The position numbers and the translations under genes are program-made. The notes beneath the pieces were generated by a model. That model searched no databases, was not told the DNA's origin, and saw only the letters and a list, made by a program, of their open reading frames with translations. From Pseudomonadales bacterium (GTDB lineage: Bacteria; Pseudomonadota; Gammaproteobacteria; Pseudomonadales; Halieaceae), in contig JACKNV010000012.1 of assembly GCA_024234735.1 (NCBI GenBank), positions 20,980-84,979 of the forward strand: a DNA stretch of 64,000 nucleotides, in the 5' to 3' direction. How positions within the stretch are numbered: the stretch's first letter is position 1; each line of letters opens with the position of its first letter. Positions 48,791 to 58,463 of this stretch are shown piece by piece.

Positions 48791-51658
48791 CTACTGGCAG
48801 GCCTCGCAATCCGGGTCGTCCAGTGAGCAGGCCGCCGGCACCGGCGCTGGCGCCGCCTCCCGCGACACGGCATTGAGCCTGCCGGTGTCGATGGTGGACT
48901 TCTCGGTGCCGGTGGCGGCCAGCGAGCGCAGGTAATAGGTGGTTTTCAGGCCGCTGTACCACGCCATGCGGTAGGTGATATCCAGTTTCTTGCCGTTGGC
49001 GTTGTTGATATACAGGTTCAGCGACTGGGCCTGGTCTATCCATTTCTGGCGGCGGCTGGCGGAGTCCACCAGCCAGCGCGGCTCCACCTCAAAGGCGGTC
49101 GCATAGATGGATTTGAGGTCGGCCGGCACGCGCTCGATGGCCTGCACACTGCCGTCGTAGTACTTGAGGTCGTTGACCATGACCTTGTCCCACAGGCCGC
49201 GGGCCTTGAGATCGTTGACCAGGTAGGGGTTGACCACCGTGAACTCGCCGGACAGGTTCGACTTGACGTACAGGTTCTGGTAGGTCGGCTCGATCGACTG
49301 CGACACGCCGGTAATATTGGCAATGGTGGCCGTGGGGGCGATGGCCATCACATTGGAATTGCGCATGCCGCTGGTCTTCACCCTGTTGCGCAGGGCCGGC
49401 CAGTCCAGGGTATGGCTGCGATCGACCTGGATGTAATCGGCGCCGCGCTGCTCGATCAGCAGGTCCAGGGAGTCGATGGGGAAAATTCCCTTGCTCCACA
49501 GGGAGCCGGCGAAGCTTGAGTAGGCGCCGCGCTCGGCAGCCAACTCGCTGGAGGCCTCGATGGCGAAGTAGCTGATGGCCTCCATGGAGCGGTCCGCGAA
49601 CGCCACGGCGCCCTCCGAGCCATAGGCGATATGCTGCTTGTAGAGCGCGTCCTGGAAACCCATCAGGCCCAGCCCGACCGGGCGGTGCAGCATGTTGGAG
49701 TTCTTGGCCTGGGGTACCGAGTAGTAATTGATGTCGATCACGTTGTCGAGCATGCGCACCGCGGTGCGTACGGTGGAGCGCAACTTGTCCAGGTTGAGGC
49801 CGTTCTCGTCGATGTGCTGCGGCAGGTTGACCGAACCGAGGTTGCACACCGCGATCTCGTCCTTGTTGGTGTTCAGGGTGATCTCGGTGCACAGGTTGGA
49901 CGAGTGCACAACGCCCACGTGTTGCTGCGGCGAGCGCAGGTTGCAGGGATCCTTGAAGGTCATCCAGGGGTGGCCGGTCTCGAACAGCATGCCGAGCATC
50001 TTGCGCCACAGGTTCTCGGCTTTGACCGTCTTGAACAGCTTCATCTCGCCGCTGCGGGTCATGGCCTCGTACTGCTGATAGCGCTCCTCGAAGGCCTTGC
50101 CGTAGAGGTCGTGCAGGTCGGGAACATCGTTGGGGGAGAACAGCGTCCACTCGCCGCCGTCGAAGACCCGCTTCATGAACAGGTCCGGGATCCAGTTGGC
50201 GGTGTTCATGTCGTGGGTGCGGCGGCGGTCGTCGCCGGTGTTCTTGCGCAGTTCCACGAACTCCTCGATGTCCAGGTGCCAGGTCTCCAGGTAGGAGCAC
50301 ACCGCGCCCTTGCGCTTGCCCCCCTGGTTGACCGCCACGGCGGTGTCGTTGACCACCTTGAGGAACGGTACCACCCCCTGGGATTTACCGTTGGTGCCCT
50401 TGATATAGGACCCCAGGGCGCGCACGGGTGTCCAGTCGTTGCCCAGGCCGCCGGCGAACTTGGACAACATGGCGTTGTCCTGAATGGCGCCGTAGATGCC
50501 GTGCAGGTCATCCGGAACCGTGGTCAGGTAGCAGGAAGAGAGCTGCGGGCGCAGGGTGCCGGCGTTGAACAGGGTGGGGGTGGAGCTCATGTAGTCGAAG
50601 GACGACAGCAAGCGGTAGAACTCGATGGCGCGGGCATTGGGGTCGTCCTCCTCCACTGCCAGGCCCATGGCGACCCGCATGAAGAAGGTTTGCGGCAACT
50701 CGATGCGCACCTCGCCGCTGTGGATGAAGTAGCGGTCGTACAGGGTCTGCAGGCCGAGGTAGGTGAACTGCAGGTCGCGCTCCGGCAGCAGCGCCTCGCC
50801 CAGCCGCTCCAGATCGAAATCCAGCAGGTTGGGCGCCAGCAGTTCCAGTTCCACGCCCCTGGCGATGTAGGCCGGCAGCGCCCGGGCGTACAGGGTGGCC
50901 ATGTCGCCCTGGGTGGCGCTGTCGGCCACCTTCAGGAAGCCCAGGGCCTCGGCGCGCAGGTTGTCGCACAGCAGGCGGGCCGCCACGTAGGAGTAGTTGG
51001 GTTCCTGCTCGATCATGGTGCGGGCGGTAATCACCAGCGAGGTGCTCAGCTCCGCCGCGGTCACCCCGTCGTAGAGGTTTTTCAGGGCCTCCTCGAGAAT
51101 CCTGGTTTCGCTGACATCGGCCAGGTCGACGCAGGCCTCGCTGACGATGGTGTGGATGCGGTCCAGGTCGAGCGGGGCGCGGCTGCCATCCGGCTGGATG
51201 ACGTTGATGTTGCCAGCGGCGGCCTGGGTGGCCGGTGACAGGGCCTGCTTGGCGGCGCGCTTGCGCGCCTGCTGCTCGCGATAGATGACGTAGTCGCGGG
51301 CAATCTTGTGCTCGCCCGCGCGCATCAGCGACAGCTCGACCTGATCCTGGATATCCTCGATGTGGATGGTGCCGCCGGAAGGCATGCGCCGCTTGAAGGT
51401 CGCCATCACCTGCTCGGTCAGCCTGGCGACCGTCTCGTGGATGCGGCTGGAGGCCGCGGCAGTGCCGCCCTCCACCGCCAGGAAGGCCTTGGTGATCGCC
51501 ACGGATATCTTGCTGGCTTCGAACGGCACTACCGTGCCGTTGCGTTTGATGACGCGCATCTGCCCCGGTGCCGTGGCCGACAGGTCGGCACTGACTGCAG
51601 GGTTGTCTCGAGCTGGGGTGGCGGTGGTGCCGCCGGAGGTGGTGGTTTCTGTGTGCAT
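48791..51658 (-). CDS. nrdA: Class Ia ribonucleotide reductase, alpha subunit
   Basis: A 955-residue catalytic subunit that reduces ribonucleoside diphosphates to deoxy forms. Two N-terminal ATP-cone domains are present (RVIKRNGTVVPFEASKI near 35 and NVIQPDGSRAPLDLDRIH near 150), as in Pseudomonas NrdA, giving dATP-dependent inhibition. The barrel follows, with NLCTEITLN (catalytic Cys and Glu region), SSNLCTE and later PTATIANITGVSQSIEP (nucleotide-site loop). The C-terminal tail ends CSLDDPDCEACQ, with the CxxC pair (Cys951/954) that is re-reduced by thioredoxin or glutaredoxin. It starts with ATG at 51658. trxA and grxD in this window can serve it. Confidence 0.97.
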   Translation of the reverse strand: MHTETTTSGGTTATPARDNPAVSADLSATAPGQMRVIKRNGTVVPFEASKISVAITKAFLAVEGGTAAASSRIHETVARLTEQVMATFKRRMPSGGTIHIEDIQDQVELSLMRAGEHKIARDYVIYREQQARKRAAKQALSPATQAAAGNINVIQPDGSRAPLDLDRIHTIVSEACVDLADVSETRILEEALKNLYDGVTAAELSTSLVITARTMIEQEPNYSYVAARLLCDNLRAEALGFLKVADSATQGDMATLYARALPAYIARGVELELLAPNLLDFDLERLGEALLPERDLQFTYLGLQTLYDRYFIHSGEVRIELPQTFFMRVAMGLAVEEDDPNARAIEFYRLLSSFDYMSSTPTLFNAGTLRPQLSSCYLTTVPDDLHGIYGAIQDNAMLSKFAGGLGNDWTPVRALGSYIKGTNGKSQGVVPFLKVVNDTAVAVNQGGKRKGAVCSYLETWHLDIEEFVELRKNTGDDRRRTHDMNTANWIPDLFMKRVFDGGEWTLFSPNDVPDLHDLYGKAFEERYQQYEAMTRSGEMKLFKTVKAENLWRKMLGMLFETGHPWMTFKDPCNLRSPQQHVGVVHSSNLCTEITLNTNKDEIAVCNLGSVNLPQHIDENGLNLDKLRSTVRTAVRMLDNVIDINYYSVPQAKNSNMLHRPVGLGLMGFQDALYKQHIAYGSEGAVAFADRSMEAISYFAIEASSELAAERGAYSSFAGSLWSKGIFPIDSLDLLIEQRGADYIQVDRSHTLDWPALRNRVKTSGMRNSNVMAIAPTATIANITGVSQSIEPTYQNLYVKSNLSGEFTVVNPYLVNDLKARGLWDKVMVNDLKYYDGSVQAIERVPADLKSIYATAFEVEPRWLVDSASRRQKWIDQAQSLNLYINNANGKKLDITYRMAWYSGLKTTYYLRSLAATGTEKSTIDTGRLNAVSREAAPAPVPAACSLDDPDCEACQ

Positions 51659-51760
51659 GCTTACTCCGCTGTACAGGCCTGGGGGCTTATTGTTGTCGCT
51701 GGGTCACGGCACAGGGGACACTCGGCCGGGCATCATTTTTGTGCGTTTTTTGGCCGTCAT

Positions 51761-51776
51761 ACCCAATATGTAGGGG
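51761..51776. promoter_or_regulatory. nrdA: NrdR-like box 1 upstream of nrdA
   Basis: ACCCAATATGTAGGGG matches the NrdR box consensus acaCwAtATaTwGtgt at 12 of 16 positions, including the core C-A-A-T-A-T. Together with the second box 32 bp away it fits the three-helical-turn arrangement that NrdR needs. NrdR represses ribonucleotide reductase genes when dATP is high. No nrdR gene is in the window. Confidence 0.6.
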
Positions 51777-51792
51777 TCTGCGCGTGATTTCC

Positions 51793-51808
51793 ATACAAGA
51801 TAATGCGG
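51793..51808. promoter_or_regulatory. nrdA: NrdR-like box 2 overlapping the nrdA -10
   Basis: ATACAAGATAATGCGG matches the NrdR consensus at about 11 of 16 positions and overlaps the -10 element. The centre-to-centre distance to box 1 is 32 bp, as in E. coli nrd promoters. Weaker than box 1 alone; the spacing is the strong argument. Confidence 0.55.
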
Positions 51809-51825
51809 CAGCGGGCGCAATGCAA
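51797..51825 (-). promoter_or_regulatory. nrdA: nrdA sigma-70 promoter
   Basis: On the minus strand TTGCAT (51820-51825), a 17-bp spacer and TATCTT (51797-51802) form a good promoter. It predicts a start near 51790 and a leader of about 130 nt before nrdA. The surrounding NrdR and DnaA sites support it as the real nrd promoter. Confidence 0.65.
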
Positions 51826-51847
51826 TAGCATGGGCCTGGGTTTATTC

Positions 51848-51856
51848 TGTGGATAA
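51848..51856. promoter_or_regulatory. nrdA: Perfect DnaA box upstream of nrdA
   Basis: TGTGGATAA is the exact complement of the strong DnaA box TTATCCACA. It lies just upstream of the -35. E. coli nrdAB also has DnaA boxes that tie its expression to replication initiation. Next to it, TGTGTACACA (51859-51868) is a perfect 10-bp palindrome that may be another factor's site. Confidence 0.7.
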
Positions 51857-51868
51857 GATGTGTACACA

Positions 51869-52136
51869 CCGGTGGGTCTGCGCCCACTAACCGCGCAGGC
51901 CACATGCGACGCAGGCAGGCGGCGGAAACCGGCCGCTTGCCGGGTCTTTTACGAATAATTTTTTATAAACAGTGGGTGTGATATTGCCAAATGGTATTTA
52001 GCTCGTCGTTCCGGTTCACCACTAGATTTTGGGCGCGAGAATGTGTTGCCGGTGTCTGCTAGCGGGCCTGGCCGGGAGGAGTGTCATTCGCCTGCTTCCC
52101 CGGTCGCAGCCCCCTGCTAAACCGGCCTATACAGCC
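51869..52136. other. Gene-free stretch between nrdA control region and argF
   Basis: The last part of the 478-nt gap between argF and nrdA. It contains an AT-rich patch (51951-51973, ending TTTTTTATAAAC) and no open frame with coding character. I see no clear terminator for argF and no RNA gene. The AT-rich patch could act as an UP element or bend upstream of nrdA, but nothing shows this directly. Confidence 0.5.
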
Positions 52137-53057
52137 TCAGCCCTGCTGGTTGGCCAGCAGCAGGGTCTCCAGCAGGGCTTTCTGGGCGTGCAGGCGGTTC
52201 TCCGCTTCCTCCCAGATCACCGTGTCGGGCGCATCCATCAATTCGGCGCTGATCTCCTCCCCCCGGTGGGCCGGCAGGCAGTGCATGTACAGCGCATCGC
52301 TGGCGGCGCGGCTCATCAGTTCCGCGTTGACCTGGTAGCGGGCGAAAACCTGCGCCCGGTGGCGCTGCTCCTGTTCCTGCCCCATCGAGGCCCAGACATC
52401 GGTCACCACCAGGTCCGCGCCGGTGGCGGCGACCAGGGGTTCGTGTTCAATCCGCACCCGGTCGGCATTGGCGGCGAGCAGGTCCGAGTCCGGTTCGAAG
52501 CCCGCCGGGCAGGCGATACGCAGCTCGAAATCGAACTGCCTGGCGGCATTGATATAGGACTGGCACATATTGTTGCCGTCACCGACCCAACAGACGCTCC
52601 TGCCGGCGATGGAGCCGCGCCGCTCCACCCAGGTCTGCATGTCCGCCAGCAGTTGGCAGGGGTGGTAATCGTCGGTCAGGGCGTTGATCACCGGCACCCT
52701 GGACTGGGCTGCGAAGCGCTCCACTATGTCGTGACCGAAGGTGCGGATCATCACGATGTCCACCATCGAGGAGATCACTCGCGCGCTGTCCTCTATCGGC
52801 TCCCCGCGTCCCAGCTGGGTATCGTGGGGGGACAGGAACATGGCGTGCCCGCCCAGCTGTGCCATCCCGGCTTCGAAGGACACCCGGGTGCGGGTGGAGG
52901 ATTTGGCGAAAATCATCGCCAATACCCTGCCGGGAAAGGCGCGCTGGTCGAGGCCGGCGCGATGCTGCTGTTTCATCTGGATGGCGCGCTGGATCAGCTG
53001 CTCCAGTTCCCGGGGGCTGAAATCCAGCAACGTCAGGAAATGTCTCGTGGCAGACAT
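52137..53057 (-). CDS. argF: Ornithine carbamoyltransferase, catabolic/anabolic type ArgF
   Basis: A 306-residue enzyme that makes citrulline from ornithine and carbamoyl phosphate in arginine synthesis. The carbamoyl-phosphate loop is SSTRTRVSFEAGM (about 54-66), the ornithine/SMG-equivalent region is VWASMGQEQEQ, and the catalytic-Cys motif is MHCLPAHRGEE. Length matches anabolic OTCase. It starts with ATG at 53057, 36 nt after argD on the same strand, so argD-argF form an operon. Confidence 0.96.
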   Translation of the reverse strand: MSATRHFLTLLDFSPRELEQLIQRAIQMKQQHRAGLDQRAFPGRVLAMIFAKSSTRTRVSFEAGMAQLGGHAMFLSPHDTQLGRGEPIEDSARVISSMVDIVMIRTFGHDIVERFAAQSRVPVINALTDDYHPCQLLADMQTWVERRGSIAGRSVCWVGDGNNMCQSYINAARQFDFELRIACPAGFEPDSDLLAANADRVRIEHEPLVAATGADLVVTDVWASMGQEQEQRHRAQVFARYQVNAELMSRAASDALYMHCLPAHRGEEISAELMDAPDTVIWEEAENRLHAQKALLETLLLANQQG

Positions 53058-53093
53058 GGCAAGGGTCCCGTTTGGCGTTGGCGGCAGCGCGGG

Positions 53094-54260
<1,167 letters not shown>

Positions 54261-54317
54261 GATTCCCGCTCTCCCAAAAACGCAAAAAGGCAGCGGTGGC
54301 TGCCTATCAAGGTGGAG

Positions 54318-54346
54318 ACTATAGCGCTATCGATAACACTTGGCAA
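54318..54346 (-). promoter_or_regulatory. argD: argD promoter
   Basis: On the minus strand TTGCCA (54341-54346), exactly 17 bp, and TATAGT (54318-54323) form a good sigma-70 promoter. The 10-bp palindrome ATAGCGCTAT (54321-54330) overlaps the -10 and might be an operator. Confidence 0.65.
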
Positions 54347-54445
54347 TCGGCGTGAACCGGCGGGGATATTTTGTGGTCGTAATAGGATAGAATGACGCGC
54401 CCGGCCAGGTGAGGGCCGGTGCTGAGCAATACGACAGGACAGGCA

Positions 54446-54772
54446 ATGGACATTATCGAGACCATCAAAGAACAGATCGAGAACAACGACATCCTGCTTT
54501 ACATGAAAGGGTCCCCGAACCAGCCGCAGTGCGGCTTTTCGGCTCGCACCGTACAGGCCCTGATGGCCTGTGGCGAGCGCTTCGCCTACGTGGACATACT
54601 GACCAACCCCGAAATCCGCAGCAATCTGCCCGGGTATGCCAACTGGCCGACCTTCCCCCAGCTGTGGGTCAAGGGCGAGCTGATCGGCGGTTGCGATATC
54701 GTCACGGAGATGTTCGAAAACGGTGAGTTGCAAACCCTGATCAAAGAAGCCGCCGCCGCGCAACAGGCCTAG
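54446..54772 (+). CDS. grxD: Grx4-family monothiol glutaredoxin
   Basis: A 108-residue monothiol glutaredoxin with the active site CGFS (in QPQCGFSARTV). Grx4 proteins bind a glutathione-ligated 2Fe-2S cluster as a dimer and pass clusters on to apo-proteins, working with BolA. The glutathione-binding elements WPTFPQLW and GGCDIV are present. The ATG at 54446 has AGGACAGG upstream; an in-frame ATG at 54419 is less likely. The stop codon overlaps the convergent P-like gene by 4 nt. DinG and MoaA in this window are Fe-S proteins that could be clients. Confidence 0.95.
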   Translation: MDIIETIKEQIENNDILLYMKGSPNQPQCGFSARTVQALMACGERFAYVDILTNPEIRSNLPGYANWPTFPQLWVKGELIGGCDIVTEMFENGELQTLIKEAAAAQQA

Positions 54773-55446
54773 ATTCCCATCTGTTCCTTCAGTTTCTGCA
54801 GCTGGGCCAGCTGCTGGTCCCTGGACAGGGGCGCGCCCGGCTGGTGTTCAAGTTTTTCCGGCGCCGGCACTGCCAGCTGCTCGCCGCGCAGTACCCGGGT
54901 GCAGTAGGCCTGGTAGTGTTCCCGGAACACCGGCCAGCTGGCGCGCTCGGTATTGTTGGCCAGGAAGAACCAGCCGCTGTCGCGCCCGGCCAGGTAGACG
55001 GCGGGGTGGCTCCAGTGCTGGGCGGCCCTGGGGGAGCGCGCGCCGCAGGCCTCCACATAGGCATCGTGGGGGCTGGGCAGGCCCAGGTCGGCCAGGCCCT
55101 GCTGGCAGCTTTCCAGCATGCGGTTCAGGGTGGGTAGGTACTCGCTGTGTTCAATGGCGTGTTTGGCGCCCTTGAGTACCTGTTCGATGGGGTAGTCCGC
55201 CAGCGCTTCCAGCCACAGTTTCTTGATCTGCCTTAGCTGCTCAGCGTCCGGATAGGCGGCGTAGTACTGGTTGTGGTAGTTCAGGCGGAACAGGGCGAAG
55301 ATCTGGTTGATCGCCTCGATGCGGGCCTCGTGGCTGGCGCGTTGCTGTTCGCCGGCCTCACTCTGCCCAGGAGGTGTCGGTGAGGTCGTCCGCGAGGCTT
55401 CTATCCCTTGTGCGACCCGGCGGATGAGATCCTGGCTGTCCGGCAT
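54769..55446 (-). CDS. Replication protein P-like (helicase-loader-type) protein
   Basis: A 225-residue soluble protein. The segment QIFALFRLNYHNQYYAAYPD (about 49-67) with the following KKLWLEAL and the NRMLESCQ region resembles the phage lambda replication protein P family, which loads DnaB helicase. The C-terminal part contains a GWFFLANNTERASWPVFREHYQAYC-type region, which is also typical of chromosomal relatives. Homology is by pattern. The start ATG at 55446 lies 89 nt inside the upstream DnaT-domain gene, an unusually long overlap. The two probably work together in replication restart or helicase loading. Confidence 0.72.
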   Translation of the reverse strand: MPDSQDLIRRVAQGIEASRTTSPTPPGQSEAGEQQRASHEARIEAINQIFALFRLNYHNQYYAAYPDAEQLRQIKKLWLEALADYPIEQVLKGAKHAIEHSEYLPTLNRMLESCQQGLADLGLPSPHDAYVEACGARSPRAAQHWSHPAVYLAGRDSGWFFLANNTERASWPVFREHYQAYCTRVLRGEQLAVPAPEKLEHQPGAPLSRDQQLAQLQKLKEQMGI

Positions 55447-56485
55447 GGTGATTTCCCGTTTGCTCTAGCTGGTGGCGTTTGGCCCAATGATACTTCACGT
55501 GTTGCAGGAACTTGCTGTTCCAGGACGTATGCGCCTGGTTGCTGTCGCGCCAGTATACGATGAACTCGGGCAGCAGCGAGTTGGCGAACCCGGTGTCGAT
55601 ATGCGACAGGCGCAGGATGTCGTATACGTCCTCGGTGGGCTGCCAGTTGGCGGGGATGCGACGCGGCTCGGTGCTGTGTTCCAGGGCCGAGGTGTAGCGG
55701 GCCCACTGCAGGCGGATGTGCTGAATGAACTTTGAGTTCAGTTCCCGGGGGGCGGTGCCGCGCTCCCGCCAGTAGAGAATGAACTCGGGTATCGCCTCGT
55801 CGATGAACGCCCGGTCAATGCCGCTGCGCGCCATGATGTCCAGGGCGTCCTGGCTGGGGCGCCACTGCTCGTCCAGGCGCGGGCTGGCCGGCTGCGCGAA
55901 GACCTCGCCCTGGTGCTGTTGGTGGCGGCGCCAGTTGCTGACCACGTGCTGGCGGAACTTGTTTTCCCAGGCGTGGCTGGTTTCGCCCCGCTCGCGCCAG
56001 TAATGGATGAAATCTTCCAGTTGGTCCAGGGCGAACTGCCGCGGTATGGTGTGATTGAGCGCCAGCAGCTGCAACAGGTCCTCGCTGGGGCGCCAGTGCA
56101 CCGGCAGCAGGCAGGCGCTGCGCCGGCCGGGCGCCGGCGCGGGGGGCTGGGGCGGCGCCGGGCGCGGGCGCTGGACCCGTTCGTTGATGGCGAACTCCAG
56201 GCGCTCGGACTCGTACAGCGGTGGCGAGTTCACCAGCAGCACGCCCTTGTCCACCAGGCTGCGGCTGATACGCTGCAGGTCCTCCACGCTCCAGAAGGGC
56301 AGGCTGCGCAGTAACAGCTCGCGCTCCACGCACAGCCAGGCGCGACCGTCGCGCAGTTCGTGCCCGAGGTGATCGAGCAGGCCCTGCAGGTGTTGCAGCA
56401 GGATGGCCTCGCCCAGCCCTATGGTCGCCGCCAGGCCGGGAGAGAAGGCCAGCTGGCGTTCGGGGACCAGGGATGATGTCGACAT
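55358..56485 (-). CDS. Protein with three tandem DnaT-like ssDNA-binding domains
   Basis: A 375-residue protein. Residues 1-105 are a winged-helix-like N-terminal region (AILLQHLQGLLDHLGH, WSVEDLQRISRSLVDKG). A Pro-rich linker follows. Then three DnaT C-terminal-type repeats occur at about 130-188, 207-265 and 280-338, each with W[RQ]P[ST][EQ]D, a [FI]xxYWR[ED] motif and [NS]KFxQHV/I...W. In E. coli DnaT has one such domain and acts in primosome assembly with PriA/PriB/DnaC. Here it is paired with a P-like protein. The last 89 nt overlap that gene. Three copies should give higher ssDNA affinity. Confidence 0.83.
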   Translation of the reverse strand: MSTSSLVPERQLAFSPGLAATIGLGEAILLQHLQGLLDHLGHELRDGRAWLCVERELLLRSLPFWSVEDLQRISRSLVDKGVLLVNSPPLYESERLEFAINERVQRPRPAPPQPPAPAPGRRSACLLPVHWRPSEDLLQLLALNHTIPRQFALDQLEDFIHYWRERGETSHAWENKFRQHVVSNWRRHQQHQGEVFAQPASPRLDEQWRPSQDALDIMARSGIDRAFIDEAIPEFILYWRERGTAPRELNSKFIQHIRLQWARYTSALEHSTEPRRIPANWQPTEDVYDILRLSHIDTGFANSLLPEFIVYWRDSNQAHTSWNSKFLQHVKYHWAKRHQLEQTGNHHAGQPGSHPPGRTRDRSLADDLTDTSWAE

Positions 56486-56580
56486 GGGGCTACCGGCAAG
56501 GTCTATCGGGTCTGGTAGGATACCGGCCCGGGGCGTCGCCGTGTAGGCGGGCGTCGCAAATATATTTTTCGGGGTTGTCT

Positions 56581-57969
56581 ATGGCCAAGCAAAAAACCGC
56601 CTTCGTGTGCAACGAGTGTGGCTCGGATTACGCCAAGTGGCAGGGTCAGTGCAGCGACTGCGGCGCCTGGAATACCCTTGCGGAGGTTCGCCTGGGCCCG
56701 GCCGCCGGCGGCCGGGCCGGGGCGCGCGCCGCCCCCGCCACCAGTGGCCGCGCGGGCTTTGCCGGGGCACTGGCCGGCGCTCGCATCCTCAGGGAGATAG
56801 ACCTGCAGGACCTGCCGCGCTTTTCCAGTGGCGCGGGCGAGTTCGATCGGGTGCTGGGTGGTGGGTTGGTGCCGGGCTCGGCCATCCTCGTGGGGGGCAA
56901 CCCCGGGGCCGGCAAGAGCACCCTGCTGCTGCAGACCATGTGCCACCTCGCGGCCAGCATGGACGCCCTGTATGTCACCGGCGAGGAATCCCTGCAGCAG
57001 GTGGCCATGCGCGCCCACCGCCTGGGGCTGCCCACCGACCGTCTGCGCATGATGGCCGAGACCAATGTGGAAACCATCGTCGCCGCCCTGGAGGCGTTCC
57101 GCCCCCGGGTGGTGGTGGTGGATTCGATCCAGGTGGTGCACACCCAGGAGCTGGCCTCGGCTCCGGGCAGTGTCTCCCAGGTGCGCGAGTGCGCGGCCTA
57201 CCTGACCCGCTTTGCCAAACAGAGCGGCACGGTGGTGATCCTGGTGGGCCACGTGACCAAGGACGGCTCCCTGGCCGGCCCCAAGGTGCTGGAGCACATG
57301 ATCGACTGCTCCATTTTGCTGGAAGGGGGCGACGACTCCCGGTTTCGCACCCTGCGCGGCCAGAAGAACCGCTTTGGCGCCGTCAACGAGCTGGGTGTTT
57401 TCGCCATGACCGACCGCGGCATGCGCGAGGTGAAGAACCCCTCGGCGATCTTTCTCGATCGCGGCAGCGAGCCGGCTTCCGGCAGCGCGGTGACGGCGGT
57501 GTGGGAGGGTACCCGGCCGCTGCTGGTCGAGATCCAGGCACTGGTTGACGACAGTGCCCTGGGCAACCCGCGCCGGGTCGCGGTGGGGCTGGAGCAGAAT
57601 CGCCTGGCGATGTTGCTGGCGGTGCTGCACCGCCACGGTGGCCTGCAGGTGGGTGACCAGGATGTGTTCGCCAACGTGGTGGGGGGCGTCAAGGTACTGG
57701 AGACCAGCGCCGACCTGGCGCTGTTGCTGGCCATTGTCTCCAGTTACCGCGACCGGCCCCTGCCTCGCGATATGGTGCTGTTCGGCGAGGTCGGCCTGTC
57801 CGGCGAGATCCGCCCGGTGCCCAGTGGCCAGGAGCGCCTGGCGGAGGCCGCCAAGCACGGTTTCGCACGGGCCATCGTGCCCAGGGGGAATGCGCCCAAG
57901 GGCGAGATCAAGGGCATGCAGGTGATTGCGGTGGCCAGGCTGCAGGAGGCGCTGGCGGCGCTGGACTGA
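56581..57969 (+). CDS. radA: DNA repair protein RadA (Sms)
   Basis: A 462-residue ATPase that promotes branch migration in recombination. A C4 zinc finger (Cys10, 13, 24, 27) leads, then a RecA-like core with Walker A GGNPGAGKST and the RadA-specific KNRFG motif (in GQKNRFGAVNELG). A Lon-protease-like C-terminal domain (about 285-460) follows, with GEVGLSGEIRPV. Length equals E. coli RadA (460). The start ATG at 56581 is the first that keeps the zinc finger; the longer frame is not supported. Confidence 0.96.
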   Translation: MAKQKTAFVCNECGSDYAKWQGQCSDCGAWNTLAEVRLGPAAGGRAGARAAPATSGRAGFAGALAGARILREIDLQDLPRFSSGAGEFDRVLGGGLVPGSAILVGGNPGAGKSTLLLQTMCHLAASMDALYVTGEESLQQVAMRAHRLGLPTDRLRMMAETNVETIVAALEAFRPRVVVVDSIQVVHTQELASAPGSVSQVRECAAYLTRFAKQSGTVVILVGHVTKDGSLAGPKVLEHMIDCSILLEGGDDSRFRTLRGQKNRFGAVNELGVFAMTDRGMREVKNPSAIFLDRGSEPASGSAVTAVWEGTRPLLVEIQALVDDSALGNPRRVAVGLEQNRLAMLLAVLHRHGGLQVGDQDVFANVVGGVKVLETSADLALLLAIVSSYRDRPLPRDMVLFGEVGLSGEIRPVPSGQERLAEAAKHGFARAIVPRGNAPKGEIKGMQVIAVARLQEALAALD

Positions 57970-57980
57970 ATACCCGCGGC

Positions 57981-58355
57981 CTACTCCAGTCGCGCCAGTT
58001 CCGCCTCCAGGGTGGCGATATCCATATGGGCTTCCAGCAACAGCCGCAGGGGCTCGATATTTTCCCGGTCCACGTGCTGTACCGCGAAACCCAGGCGCCC
58101 GGCCTCCACATGCTGCAGGTAGGCGTGCAGTTCCAGCTCGTCGTCCTCGCTGCCCCGCGAGCCGGAGGTGTGGATGACCAGGGTGAACGGCTCGTTGTAC
58201 TGGGCGTCCCACAGATCCGGCTGGGTGGTGGCGGCGCCGGACAGGGAGATGTCGATCAGCCGCTGCTGCCAGATGCTGCCGCCCTGGTGGACATCGACCG
58301 GTAGATCCAGCGCGACGCGGGTGAATTGCCGTTGTTCTGCGCGCGTGTTGCTCAT
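57981..58355 (-). CDS. PilZ-domain protein
   Basis: A 124-residue single PilZ domain. The RxxxR motif is RQFTR (about 8-12) and the second motif is DISLSGA, the standard [DN]xSxxG site; both c-di-GMP contacts are kept. The C-terminal helix LEAHMDIATLEAELARLE may dimerise. The ATG at 58355 is chosen because the domain begins just after it; an upstream in-frame start would add 29 residues without domain character. It is convergent with radA (11 nt). No target is evident. Confidence 0.85.
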   Translation of the reverse strand: MSNTRAEQRQFTRVALDLPVDVHQGGSIWQQRLIDISLSGAATTQPDLWDAQYNEPFTLVIHTSGSRGSEDDELELHAYLQHVEAGRLGFAVQHVDRENIEPLRLLLEAHMDIATLEAELARLE

Positions 58356-58463
58356 AACGCCCCTCTGTTTTGTTACAGCTCGTCGCGAGAAACTATAACG
58401 CCGCGGTGACGCCATGGCGACCGCTAAATGGCGGATTCTCACGAAAACCGGGGGCCCCGCGCC

